DNA of 64,000 bases from the NCBI RefSeq assembly GCF_964019385.1, contig NC_088655.1, positions 17,242,648-17,306,647 on the forward strand, read 5' to 3'. Position numbers and translations under genes: made by a program. The stretch is from Sycon ciliatum. Taxonomy: Eukaryota > Porifera > Calcarea > Leucosolenida > Sycettidae. The first letter of the stretch is position 1. Every line of letters begins with the position of its first letter. Shown piece by piece: positions 1 to 57,600 of this stretch. Under the pieces are notes generated by a model, which saw only the letters and a list, made by a program, of their open reading frames with translations, had not been told where the DNA came from and ran no database searches.

Positions 1-71
1 TTTATATCTGCTGTAATTGCGCGCTGAATGTTAGCATGTCTTTATTATTATTGTTGTGCTTTCTAATGCAG

Positions 72-43251
<43,180 letters not shown>

Positions 43252-44669
43252 TCTCCCTCTATCTGCCTCTCACGTGGATGTTTCTTTTCCTGTTATTTGT
43301 GCAATCCATTGGTCTACGATACACCCGTCTTTCCAAGAAAGATCTGCACTTTACTGTAGCGGGCATAGTGTGCACATAAGAATAATCGGACTGCGCTTTA
43401 CTGCCAATACTGTTGCATTACCTTGATCTAGGTATTCTTAGAATGTCTCGCTCTAGGACACTGGCGTTTTACTCAGTAAGTCTTCATTCCCGGCCCTGAT
43501 GCACAGTCCTAGGCACAGAGCATAATCATAGCATAATTACGATATCAGGTGTGCAGGACATTATAGCGTAACTTGTAGTTCCTTGGTCCTTTTTCTTCTA
43601 TAAATTGCGATATCGATGATGATATTCTAAGCGATGATCAACAGCTTTCAATTGTCAATTTTTCGTCAGACTGTTTCCCATATTTCCCATTTCAACACCC
43701 TCAAATGAGGAATATGGCCTAGTACCTTTACGAATTCAGATATTGCCACTTGCGTACTTTAAGCGCTTCAATTCATTGAATTCATTGAATCCCAACGGTT
43801 ACACGTCTCAAAAAGTAAGCTACACGTGTCACTGAACTAGCAGAGAACAATGAGTAACTAGCCTAGTTCGCAAATCTGACTTACTGCAAGCTCTCCAATC
43901 ATGAACTTCTCAATTTCCCAATTCTGCGAACACCAACATACATGTATACTCACCCTAAAGGACATCTGAATATGCACAGCTCGTCTCCGCTTTCCCACGA
44001 TTTGTACTAACTCTCCTTGTATATCCTGGAATTTGGATGTCTCCTTTGGTTTATGCCGTTGAGGCCAACCAGAATGGTGTCGTGAAGTTGATTGGTGGTA
44101 CATGTATGCAGGGGTATGCAGGAAGCCGTGCTACGATCATTGGGTCAGGCAAACTCACACAGAAACACACACACACATTGTATTTTGTTCTACTTGCTGC
44201 CAGACAAAGGTCCGTTACGGACGTTACCGGGAACAGAAGAGAGAGATTTGGAAGGAATCTCCGAAAGATGAATCCATAGCACAACCATTGAAATGAGCCC
44301 CCGTGATTCGTACATATTATTTTAGAGTTTGATGGTTGACTCCATTTACACCCACCCACACCATACACATAGACGCACAACAACGTACCCAGACTGGATA
44401 TACATGTACACAGACCATAGCACACACACACACGTCTACACACACATGTGATAACAGACGCCCAATTTTGAAAAAAAATGCACAAAGTGATCACAGATTT
44501 TATGTGGTATAGATGCTGGCATAACGGTTTCTGCCTAGGTACGCGTCTATAGTTTTGAAATGGACTGTAGAGCCACTGCCACAGGGGCACGGGGGGGGGT
44601 TGGGGGGGGGGCGGAGAGGCATCAGAGAGGAAGAAGGAGCACGCAGCCTGATGACGCCGGGGATGGTGG

Positions 44670-44700
<31 letters not shown>

Positions 44701-45536
44701 GGCTTTAGAACGCTCGGATTGGAGTGAGATAGAGAGAAAGAGAGAGAGAGAGAGATTACTACGTCATCATCTCCGCTCTGTGTTCCATTGTGCGTGAGAG
44801 TCTACATGTTGCTTCCAGGAACACGTCCTGACTGAAGGCGTTGCAACCGGAATGATATCGGAACACGGGAAGAGTTTCCGACCAGTATCTGCAGAAAATG
44901 TGCACCAAAGCCATGAGAGAATGTCATCAAGTGACGGATTTGAGCCATCTCATCGAGAGGCAAGTGACACTTTCCTTTAGTATGTACGTGCGGGGTCTGC
45001 GGGGTCTATGATCAAAAGGTGGAGCTGTGGCAAGTGAAATGGTAACTCCGGACTGATCTTTTCTTGCAATGTGGATGGCCATACACCTGGTCTTCCGTCC
45101 AGGTGGAGGTCGCAATCGGGTCGCAGGCTTACAGTGTATATTGAACGGATTAGCCTGGATTTCAATTGCCACCACTGCACATGTAACGTAAATTCACCAT
45201 GGATGGAGCTGCGCGGGCCGAGTGATGAGAGATCATAATGTTACTGGCTCTGTCTGTTTCCTACACGACCCGCTACTGGAACACAAGTATCGATCAGTAT
45301 GGCCGTCAAGCGCTATACCTTTGCTGGAAACCTAATTGAATTTCCCTTTATGAAGCTTTACGCGTCTTGGAAACATTTCACTGTTTCAGAATCGCTACCC
45401 TGAGCAAACTGTATTGTGTCTCAATCCAGTCTGATCATACCAGGTATGCTGCTGAACGCGTGAGTGGGCTGCTAAGTCTCTGAGCGTTGGTGAACCTCCA
45501 CGAGGAAACATAGTACTGGCTGGCGGAGTGTGGTGC
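43252..45536. other. Intergenic region between gene 1 and gene 2
   Basis: No convincing exon. It holds the gene 1 3' UTR (no AATAAA recognised nearby), (CA)n at 44420-44450 and 44668-44698, G-runs at 44588-44613, and an AGAG-rich tract at 44730-44755. The promoter of gene 2 should lie near 45200-45536, but no core promoter motif stands out. Confidence 0.6.
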
Positions 45537-45621
45537 ATGTTCAGCAACATGACATTCGCTGGTTTTCTCCTGATCTGGCTAGTCGTGGCTGGGTGCACAC
45601 GCACGTCTCTGGGCGTGCAAG
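45537..45621 (+). CDS. Gene 2 first coding exon: signal peptide
   Basis: The ATG at 45537 opens MFSNMTFAGFLLIWLVVAGC, a short hydrophilic start followed by an 11-residue hydrophobic core and a likely cleavage near the GCTRTSLG region. The exon ends in phase 1 at GTGAGA, matching the next Sushi exon. A second in-frame Met five codons in (45549) is an alternative start. No TATA box or CpG-dense promoter was recognised upstream. Confidence 0.8.
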
Positions 45622-48600
45622 GTGAGAACTCTAATGATCCATGCTACCGGCACGTCATAGATAAAAAAAACACGATATCCAGTGTTCCTTCGGACTAATA
45701 AATGCATGGTGCCGGACAAGGCGAGAAATAGCACAAATCGTCCTGTCCGCGGGAATATTCCACAACTTTCTTCACGTTTACTTGAGTCGTGTTTTCTCAA
45801 GCTGAAGTTTTGAAATCTTATCTGAAAACTAAGTATTAGCGCTGTGTTAGCTTTGCAATGTTTGTAACTGTGAGTGTGAATTTCATGTCCTGTGAACGCA
45901 ACTTTAGGCTCTAAAATGTCTTGAAGAATATTTTACTGTACAGATTGAGGACCGTTCTGTATGTTCCTTCAGTGACGTGTCCCAGAATTTCTACGCAGAG
46001 CGGAGGCAGCAGTCCCGTGACACCGGGACAAAGAGTGGTGTTTCACTGCGCCTCGCCACGTCTGCCCGACAGGAGTCCCTACCTGACGTGCCAGAGCAAC
46101 GGACGATACGATGCACCCTCTCCTGTATGCTTGGGTAAGAATGCACTGCACACGGACTTAAATATGACTATTGTGAGATAATAATTATTCCCTAGTTGAG
46201 GGAATGGAAATGGAAAAAAAACTGAAGAAAAAATCGACTGTCACCACCAGGACTCGATACAAGGACCATCGCTTGAGCCAAGCGATGCTCTATCAACCGA
46301 ACTATGGTGCATCTATCTGGCATTTCAGCAGAGACCATTCAAAATTATGAGACAAAGTACGTGTTATCGCTACAAAACTGACACCATCACTTGGCCATAT
46401 CGCGAAAAATTGAATCCTCTTGGTGCAAAGAAAGAACACGAACGGAGCCCTTTCATAGTTGAGGTACATTATTTTTCTTGCTTAGAGCCATTGGCTGCAA
46501 CCCACCAAAAGTCTCTCTGAATTTTTACTGAAGAAGGCTTCAACATGATTTATACAATTCTATGTTTTGATAACATTTTGCCAACAAATTATTACCTCCT
46601 TTTTAAGTACAGATATCAAACCTTACACATCATGTGACATGTACAGCAATAGCGACGAATCTTCTTCCTTTTGTTCTGTTTCAGATCAATGCAACCCAGT
46701 AGAGAACAACGTTTACCTGGCTGAACACGCACCAGCAGGAACCTTGCTACTGACTCTGCCAACTGCACTAACAGCGCTTAGATCCATCTGGACAGTACAC
46801 GATTATCCGTCTAAGATTGATGAGCTGAAGTTTAGTATTTCAGGCTACGTGCAATTTACATCCAACCCCGGGCATTTGGTGGCGGCTGTGGCGGATGCGA
46901 GTAAATTTCTGACACCCAACACGATCCAAAACGTGATGGTGTCCTACAAAGTGTGTGTCTTCAAGGTGAATGTACTGCTACGAAATGTACCGGACATAAA
47001 CATCAAAAACAGGTCTGCCATACTGCAGATTAACGGCGGTGACGGGGGAGATGTTAATGTGTCAACGTTGTTCGTCACAGTATCTCAGCCAGCGAGTGAC
47101 CTGACAGTGTTCTCCGTGTGTCGTGCTTCCAACGCAAGTCTTGCTGCGGTGTTCCGCGTACGCAGGCGCCACGGCATGGAGTTTGTTTTGACTGCGAACA
47201 CGTCTGGTTTGGCAGCTGTGATACCATCCAGTCTGAACATCACTCTCACTCTGTGTGCCACGGACAACGCTAACGGAAGTTCCAGCTCCCCAGGCGGTAT
47301 CGACACATACACAGCCTGGCATAATGCCTATGCTGAGATCAATGTCACAGTTGGGCTACGTAGAGGTAAGGAAATACTGCTTGCTGCTTTCATTGCATAC
47401 ATCTAAAGAAGGTATGTCTATGCACTAATGTCATGTTGGTGTGTCAGGGGAGCCACTTACGGGCGCAAGGTACGCCACGTGACCCAGCGGAACCGTTTAT
47501 GACTCTAATATTATTATTTTCATACATGTCAGGTGCCCGTTGTCAGGTCGTTCCTAGCATTTGGCCAATCAGAGCACCACCGTACCTGGGCATTATCAGA
47601 CCATAATGCACGGGTACGGCGTACCCATGCCCATTAGGAATGACCCCAGGCGTACTACGTACGCTGGTGCACTGAAAAATATGCACCAATGCCTTTTTGG
47701 GCAGTGACCTGGTACATACATATGCAGTACTCCAGCGCACATAGAACACATGGGACCATTCCTAAGGACACCACATGCACTCGCACACACCACCCAAAAC
47801 GAAACTACTTACGTGCAAAGTCCAAAACAATTATATTTTACTAGCAAAGTCGACATAGGAGAAGTAATTTATAACAACGTGACAATAGCACACAGAATGT
47901 CATTACTATGCATTACTAAATTCAAGCCAATTGAGACGAACAAGTCGACAGGTGAACATGCATCACAAAGTTACCTATCTGGAATAGATCAGATTGTATT
48001 TCGAACTCCTACAAAATATACAGTTACATCTACACAAAGGCAGAAGAGAACAGAGACAGCCGACTAGGTCATTGTTGTAACGCTGCGTTTCATGCACATA
48101 GCAAAGCTAAGGCAATCCTCACACAACTGATAACCTGTAAATCATCTGGATCCAAATGTATACCCAGGCAGGTGGCTAAAAAAGAGCGCAAAGTGAGTGA
48201 AGCGCGAAAAAGCAGGTGGCATAGCGCGCAAAGGTGGTAAAAGCGCGACATTATTGTGACATTTCAAGTGATACGTTAGTTAGGGAGACATGGTGCGGAT
48301 GGTGTCCAGTTACATCTACATGTACATGTACTTCAAATGTACCTAGCTACATGTCGAGTGTACATATGGACCTCAAGTAAACTGAAAGCAATGCGAACAC
48401 ATCTCAGATGTATGTGAAAAAGTATCATTGTTCCGGAAAAGAACCCTTTCAATGTACTCTCAAACCTAGTCTAATTACTAGTGCCACATGGTCAAGGATG
48501 TTTGCGTCGCACGTTAACTCCAAAGCAGCAGCGAATCAGCTAACTTCCGTAGCGCCCAATAGGCAACACTTAAACCAAAATGCAAAGGCATATTCCTGGA

Positions 48601-51600
48601 ACTGCAAGTAAATCTGACACAAAACGTTCTATCATTCCACGGAGAAAGCTCCTTCCGATCTTGTTCGACCCTTCATTCATATGACAGCTGATTGGAACCT
48701 TCCTCCTCCCTTGAATTTTTTTGGGGTACAAATTTATTTATTTTTATTTTTATTAATTTTTTGGTCCAGCGGAATTTTTCCTCCCTTGACCATGTTTACC
48801 TTATTTGTCTACAACTAGGCACGTGGCATGTAGGAACTATAATAAACACATGGTGCGTCGTGCATTATGGCTGATTGTATGCCCTAGTGCGTAGCCCTCA
48901 GTCGTGCACCTTAGCCTGCGGGCCTAAGGCCCTTGGGCTACGGTGCACGACCTCGGGCTACGCACTAGGGCATAAATCAGCCATAATGCCCTCCGTACCA
49001 TGTGTTATTATATACATAATTACTCAATCGGCGGACAGAACCGTTTCGTCCTTTTTGGACTCATCAGCGCAGCACAGAGATAATGAGGCCGAACCGGGTA
49101 GCAATGAAAAATATAATTTCCAAAGCCAAAATAAAACCAGACCCGAAAGCACCTTGCCAGAGTACTCAAACTGGCAAGTCGGTGATTATTTTTTATACAC
49201 AGTACGAGTGTGTGGCTCCCATTGTTTAGCATCGCATAAACTCTATATCAGTGGGTTGTCCTTGCAATCTTTGAGTCGCCTGTTCACCAGCCTGGCTATA
49301 GAAAAATAATCAAGTCAAGAACATGACATAATGCTGAATGCAGTCGCACTGGGCTCAGTAAAAATACACCTGGATACAAAATACGCACCTGTGAGTCTAC
49401 AAGCAAGATTATAGCAATAAAAACGGATTTATGGCAGCTTTCTAAAAAAACAGAATAATTGAAAAGCTGACATGATCGCTTTTCCAAATGAATGCAACTG
49501 TGGTCTCCTTTCTAGGGTCTCGATGCACGGCGCACTTCCTCCATATCATGCAGTTACGTCCATGCACTGTGTTTGTCGTTTAAACTCGAAGTAGTCAGGC
49601 AAAAGCTGGTGCGCTGTTTCGAGAGATTGCAGGTTTTGGTGCATTTCCTATAATTGTTTTTATTTACTTTTTTTCACGTGGAAGGCGAACATTCCGAACG
49701 TACCGGTTTTCAATGAAATGTTTTTGAGTTGTGCGTGTAGAAGAGGCAGTTCCAGACTAAAAGAAAAGGAAAAACGTTTTTGTGACTGATTACAGTGCAC
49801 TATGCAGGCTGATTGTGTAATAAAGGCTGGGTGCCATATTGTTATTTATTACTCTAGTAGTCAGTCATGCTTTAGTTTAGGGACTATTGTTACTCAAGGA
49901 TTTGTGTGTTGCTTCCTGCGTGAGAGCTCGCGCTTTTCCTGCCGACTCGAAATCTCAATTGACCGACTCTCGACTGCCATCCAGAGGGCGGTATATGAGA
50001 AGTCCATTGAACCCTCCACTCGGCCAACCTGCATGAAAGTACCACCCTCATTATTACTAAGGCGTCTGAAATACCACATTTGAGGACCCTATCTTATGTT
50101 CTGTCAGGTATCTTCCCACGGATATGGAGCGACTGCGTCATAAGTACAGATTTGGCTGTCCAGAGCATGGGGTACAAGTTGACATTATCGAGAACCACTA
50201 TGGAGGCCTCTTCCATGGTGCCTTGTGCGCAGGAAGACCTCTACATAAAAACTTACATTTTGTGGAAAGCAGAATCGATTGTACACCAAGTAATGGACAC
50301 TCATAACTTCGGAGATGTGTTGTAATGATTAGAATGGCAATGGTGAAAAGGCAGAGGAAATAAGTAGGGCTTGCACGCCTGTATTTTGAGCAATTATTCT
50401 GCATGAAACAAATACTGACATTTGCCCATATGTGTTGGAATTCGTCCTGAGCTCAGTTCGTCTCAAATTTTGTTTTTGGCATTGTATGGTACGCCCATTT
50501 CACTTCTGTAGCCACGGAATGTATAGTTCCAGAGGCTCCGAAGAACGGGTCATTCAACACCAACAACACTGCCTTGAGTGTTGGAGAATGGCTTAGTGTC
50601 ACCTGTGCTGGTGGGTTCCTGCAATCCAACAACAACACTGCAGTTTCTTGCCTGGCGAATGGCTCATTGAGTGCCACCGTACCAATCTGCTTAGGTAAGC
50701 TTCAAAAATAAGAGGATTAAAAAAGGTGTCTTTACTGCGAGTCTCATGCACTAAGCGATTATCAGAAAACAGTAATGAGTAACAACAGTCGTGAAAGACT
50801 GCATCATGGCCTAAAGCTATTCTGATGCATTGCATCTTGCCTTAGAACCGTATCAACTGAGACAGAGCGACCATTTCAAAATGTTATCAGCTTAACCTGC
50901 AACAGCACTTGCTCACACAGACTCGATAGCCCAGCCCATACCTCTGCTCTCCAACATTGATTATCTGAGTCCAATTGTGGAGGGAGCCATACAATGTCAA
51001 TTTTGTTTTTAACCAATTTGAAAGGCATTGGCTTGTAATATATTTTAAGATCTCAATTTGCACAGACTCACACGGAAAGTTCTCTGCTATCACCAAAGTG
51101 TTTACCGCTGTTCCTGGCTCTGTTTGTAGATGTGAACGAATGTCAACTTGTATTTAACATTTGTCATGCAAACGCTACATGCTACAACACAGCAGGCAGC
51201 CATGTGTGTCAATGCAATGCTGGTTTTGCTGGCAATGGAAGCTTTTGTGAAGGTATGTATGCTAGGATTATTTTATGCCTGTCAGTGAGCCATTACCGGT
51301 AATGCTTCTCTTCTGGTGCTCACTTGGCTTGCACACCTGTAATTTGAGCAATTATTCTGCATGCCACCAATAGTGCCATATGTCCATAATTATGTGTTGG
51401 AATTCATCATGGGATAATTTCATCTCAATCTTTGTTCTTGGTATTGTATGGTGTGCTCATTCCACTTCTGTAGCCACTGAATGTATAGTTCCAGAGGCTC
51501 CGCAGAACGGGTCATTCAACACCAACAACACTGCCTTGAGTGTTGGAGAATGGCTTAGTGTCACCTGTGCTAGTGGGTTCCTACAGTCCAACAACAACAC

Positions 51601-54600
51601 TGCAGTTTTCTGCCTGGCGAATGGCTCATTGAGTGCCATCGTACCAATCTGCTTAGGTTAGCTTCAGTAAAGAGAGAGATTGCATCTTGCCTTAGAACCC
51701 AATCAGCTGGGACAGAGAAACCTTTTCAAAAGATTATCAGCATATCGTGCAAGAGCACTTGCTCACACAGACTCGATAGCCCAACCCACACCTCTGTTCT
51801 ACAACATTGATTCTCTGATTCCAATTGTGCAGGCAGCCGTACAATGTTACTTTTGTTTGAACCAATTTGAAAGGTTTGTGATGTATTTTGGCATCTGAAA
51901 ATGCGCACACTCAAACGAAAAGTTCTTCGCTATCACTAACCGCTGTTACTGGCTCTGTTTTTAGATGTGAACGAATGTCAACTTGACTTTAACATTTGTC
52001 ATGCAAACGCTACATGCCACAACACAGCCGGCAGCCATGTGTGTCAATGCAATGCTGGTTTTTCCGGCAATGGAAGCTTTTGTGAAGGTAGGTGTGCTGG
52101 GATTATTTTGTGAACGCCACTAAGCCATTTTTACATGCTTCTCTTCTGTGGCTCACTCGTATTCTGATTGACCCAGCGATGGACGTTAGACATTATTTGG
52201 AGGTTCAGGCATGTGTCAATTACGTGGATCAAGTGTGATGATTAGTTCCTGAGTATAGTGCACAAACAATGGTATTAATGTACCATCACATTAAACGATT
52301 TTGCAGGGAAGATAGTATAGGCAAGATATGCCTCATTTCTTGTTGGATGAGAGCAACGAAGAAAACAAGAAATTCTGTTCTTTTCGAAACGCGAGTGCAC
52401 AGTCCAGAGTTCACGGACTGTGCTGAGAGTGCGGTACGCACTGGCTGCACAGTGCGGAGTTGCAGTATGCACATGAAGGTGCATGCTGATCTGAAGATTG
52501 TTCTTGGAGCAGCTGTTGCTGCGACCCTGCAGTTCTATTGTCGTTGTTACGGTGTGTATGAGAGAGTCGAAAAGAAACTGGTATTTAGACTCCTGACAAA
52601 ACACATTTGTGTGTGTGTCTTATTAGTGTGGAAAACAGAATTTATTGCAATCCAAATAATGAACACTCATAACTGGGGATATGTGTTGTATTGATTGGAA
52701 TGGCAATGGCGAAAAGGCAAGGGAAATGAGTATGGTTTGCACGCCTGTATTTTAATTAGTGGTGTGCACGGGTAGTTGGGTAACTGTGCTGCCCATAATT
52801 ATGTGTTGGAATTCACCATGAGCTGAGTTCTTATCAATTTTTGTTTTTGTATGGTATGCCCATTCCACTTCCATAGCTACTGAATGTATAGTTCCAGAGG
52901 CTCCGCAGAACGGGTCATTCAACACCAACAACACTGCTTTGAGTGTTGGAGAATGGCTGAATGTCACCTGCGCTAGTGGGTTCCTACAGTCCAACAACAT
53001 CACTGCAGTTTCCTGCCTGGAGAATGGATCATTGAGTGCAACAGTACCAATCTGCTTAGGTAAGCAATTCAGTAAAGAGATACATTGCATCTTGCCTTAG
53101 AACCCAATCAGCTGGGACAGAGAGACCTTTTCAAAAGATTATCAGCATATCGTGCAAGAGCACTTGCTCACACAGACTCGATAGCTCAGCCCAAACCTCT
53201 GTTCTCCAACATTGATTCTCTGATTCCAATTGTGCAGGCAGCCCTTCAAAAATTGTCACTTTTGTTTGAACCAATTTGAAAGGCTTGTGATGTATTATTT
53301 TGGCATCTCAAAATGAGCACACTCAAACGAAAAGTTCTTCGCTATCACTAACCACTGTTCCTGGCTCTGTTTTTAGATGTGAACGAATGTCAACTTGACT
53401 TTAACATTTGTCACGCAAATGCTACATGCCACAACACAGCCGGCAGCCATGTGTGTCAATGCAATGCGGGTTTTGCCGGCAATGGAAGCTTTTGTGAAGG
53501 TGAGTACGCTGAGAATAGTTTATTTTTTTATTTTTTATTTTTTTATTGCAACATCTCAAGACTCGGCGGAAACACCGGCCAATATTACGAGAGTGGGTGA
53601 TTGCCAACCACGGCGATAAATAGAAAGAAGGGGAGGGAAAAAGAAAGAGTAGCAAAACGAACAGCAACAACAACTCCGTAAAGAAAGATAATGTCAAATA
53701 AAAACAGTGAAAAACACAGAGACGCAAAGGACATGTGGATAACCCCCCCTACTTTTTTGTCTCAGTGACGTGTGGTAAAGCTTTTTTTAGCTCTGAAAAA
53801 AATCTCGTGGTTGGGCGTTTTAGCCCCTCATATGCCCGTTCCGGGATCATGGAGACCACTGATACATCTCGGGAACCAGCTGAAGTCGACCCATGGCGGA
53901 AAGTAAGCGCCAGGGACCTGATGGCCCGAACTGTGATATTTCCAGCTCCAAAGGATTTGAAACTCGCCGAGTACGTGAGCTGCCTCGAGCAACACGGAAT
54001 AGGAGCTGAGCTCATCCTATCTATCCAGGTCAGTTCGGTAGGCCAATGCAGATTAACGTTCACAGATATCCAGCTTGCCCAGTTAGTCGTGAAGAATGGT
54101 TTCCATATCAATGGACAACATATCCTTCCAAAATCCTTGACAGAAAACACTCATGTTCAGTTGCACATTCACGATGTTCCTGTGTGGGTATCGGATGGCG
54201 CCATTACAGCCGCACTTGCTCCATACGGTACCGTGCAGGGCGCCATCCGCCACGGTAAACTTAAGGTACGGGACAACGTTGTTATTGCAACCGGAGTCCG
54301 TTTTGCAACCTTTGTATTGGGGTCGAATAAAGCCGTACCTTCGTACGTGAAATCTAGAGACGGGAAAGGCACTTTCCGCGTACATTATAGTGGCCAAAAG
54401 CCCACGTGTCGGATTTGCAGCAAGCCAGAGCACCTTGCCAAGGACTGCCCTGAGGCCCGCAGTACCACTGCCAGTACCGGTAGTACACAGCAGTCACGGC
54501 ACTCAACGTCACCTACATGTACAGACACTGAACGCACACGTCGACTCCTGTCTGATGTGGTTGCAAACCCACCCCAGACAGAGCAGCAAAGTAAAGCCCA

Positions 54601-57600
54601 ATCACAATGCCCAACATCCAAGTCTAAGCAGGATCTCCCAGCAGCTGACAAGAGCGACTCCAGCTCCTCTGAGTCTGAAGAGCTGCCTCTTTCTGCTGAT
54701 ACTGAATCATTGGTCGACAACGAAAGCTTATCCAAGCCAGAAAACCAGCAGCTGTCTAACTTGCCCTGCGACTCCGACAGAGAGGCCAAGAAGGCAGACA
54801 GCGATGCATGTACAGCTCTAGGCCCACAGCTGGGAGGCCACAGCGACGATGATCCTGATTCTGGCGGGTGGGAAGTCAACCGATCCAAGCGTTCACGCCA
54901 TAGCGTCACACCTGATCGGGACCAGAGTGCCACCACCACTGGATCCAAGCAACGGAAAAAACGGAAACGAAAATCTCCTGAGAGTGGCCAACAAGTCCTG
55001 TAGTAAGTCACTTCAGAAACTTACCGCTTTAATACACATTTACCTTTCATTTTTACACCCATGCCTAGTTCTGTCATTCATCACAATACCGTTAAATGTT
55101 CACTCAGACTCCTTTGCACCAATGCATTTAGCTTAGGAAACAAGCTAGCTGAGTTCCAGCACACACTGCACCAACATAATCCCGACATAGCAGTAGTGAC
55201 GGAAACAAAGTTTTCCTCTGAAACCGTTCCACCATCCGACTCCACATTCCCTGGCTACACCACCTTCCGGCTGGATCGAACAGCACGCGGTGGCGGAGTG
55301 GCCGTATGGATCAGATCTACACTCCCAGCCATGGTAATTGATGAGTTATTTTCTCCACATCACGAACTCATTTGGCTATCCATTCAATTGTCCCCTGGAC
55401 AAAAGATAGTCTTGGGCGCTGCTTACAGGCCAGGTTCGACGGGGCCCAGTGACCTTACGCTCATTAACCATCTCGATGACATCCTTCCCTCTGCTCGTGC
55501 ACTTGGTGCCAACCTCATACTCGCCGGTGATTTTAACGTGCATAACCGCAATTGGCTCCATAGCTCGAAGACCACACCTGCGGGGGAAGCCCTCGAAGAC
55601 ACATGCACAGCCCACTTTCTCACGCAGCACGTTCAGAGTCCTACTCGCGGGGATAACACACTCGACCTGGTGATGTCCACGTTCAACTCTCCAGTGACCA
55701 CGCAGATAATGTCCCCTACTGGTCGATCTGACCACGCTGTAATTCTTTCGGACTTCACAGGTGTTCTTCCTACCCATGAAGCGGCGGTGCAACGAACTGT
55801 CTGGCGCTATGAAAAGGCAGACTGGAACCGCCTCCGATCCTTTTTCCGCCAGGTTGATTGGTCAACCGTCATTACTGCCAACCCAGAAACTTCGTGTGAG
55901 CACGTTACTGCCACAATCATGAACGCCGTTTCCCAGTTCGTTCCGTCCAAGACACTGACAGTGAAGTCAACAGATCCGAAATGGTGGACACCTGAGTGTG
56001 CAGCCGCCACGAAGGAGAAGGACAAACGCTGGCGCACTTGGAGGAAGCACCCTCACGATTTTGCACTGAAACATGAGTTTACCCGTTCTGTAAACAATGC
56101 TATCGCAGTCCTTGCTAGATCTAGAGTTTCCAAAGAGAACAGCCTCAGACATAGCTTGTCGAATGGGTCCCTGAAGGAGAAGGAATGGTGGACGAAGCTA
56201 AAGTGCGCTTGTGGCGAGGGTCGGAACACTGACATTCCCCTGCTGGTTGATAGTGAAGGTTGCGAGAGGGCCACAAGCTATGAGAAATCGGAGGCTTTCG
56301 CACGTTTCTTTTCCCGCAAGTGCAGTGTGCAAGGCCGCGACCTTACCACGATGGACTTACCGGACACGGCATTCGCTGATGCACCTGCACTAACGACAGT
56401 CCACTTTCGCCCGGATGCAGTCCACCGGCTTTTAGCTCGCCTGGATGCCTCAAAGGCGACTGGACCCGACGGTATTTCCGCTCGTGTCTTGAAGGAATGC
56501 GCCAGAGAACTTGCCAAGCCACTGTGTCAGCTCTTTGCTCTTTGCTTCCAGCACGGAGTCCAGCCACAAATGTGGAAGACTGCCAGCGTGGTTCCAATCC
56601 ACAAGCGATCTTCACGATCCGCCCTAAGGAATTATCGTCCAGTTTCACTGCTGAGCATAATCTCTAAGATCATGGAGAGCGTTATCAATCGTCAGCTCAT
56701 GAATCACCTTGAGCGTTACAAACTCCTGACACCCCACCAGTTCGGGTTTCGTCGCCGCCTCGGGACCTCAGATGCGCTACAGGCTCTACACCACGCCTGG
56801 ATCACAGCCGTCGGCCGAGGCGGTGCAGCACGTATTCTAGCCGTGGATATTGCCGGAGCATTCGACCGTGTGTCCCATGCTGGCCTCCTCCACAAAGTCC
56901 GCCATCTTGGCATTGGCGGCCCCCTGCATACCTGGCTCTCTTCCTACCTAGGTGGACGGTCCATTCAATGCTTGGTGGGCGGCCAAACCTCATCGCTGTA
57001 TACCATATCAGCAGGAGTTCCCCAAGGGAGCATACTCGGCCCTACACTCTTCCTGATTTACGTGAACGACGCCTCAGAGACCCTGTCACCCGGAGCCCAC
57101 CTAGAGGCGTACGCCGACGATACTACCTTGTACAGCCTGATATCCCTCGACACCTCCCCAGCCGACGCAGCATTGAGCCTCCAGACTTCTGTTGATCGCT
57201 TGCATCAGTGGGGCCGCAGATGGCGCATCTCCTTCGAACCGTCGAAGTCCCAAGCCATGACCGCCACTCTCCGCAGAACCCCCATCAATTTGCCTCGCAT
57301 TGTCTTCGGCGGCACTCCTGTCCTTGAGGAGAAGGCTCTCTCTTTACTTGGAGTGACCTTTGACTCGAAGCTGTCATTCAGCACTCATCTCCGGAAGGTT
57401 GCCACTCGAGCCAAACAACGCCTGGGCTTCCTGCGCCGTGCAGCGCACATTCTCTCTCCAGCCGGCCGCACCACAGTATACAAGGCATTTGTTCGACCAG
57501 TTATGGAGTATGCCCCCCTCATCTGGATAGGTGCTCCGCCCAGCTACCTGCAACGCCTGGATCATATCCAACGCTGTGCTCTGCGAATCATCGGTCCAGG

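Noticed and set aside
52269-52694. 141-residue frame between EGF copy 2 and Sushi copy 3
   Set aside because: It lies in intron sequence partly duplicated at 50260, with no domain, biased composition or splice signals in phase.
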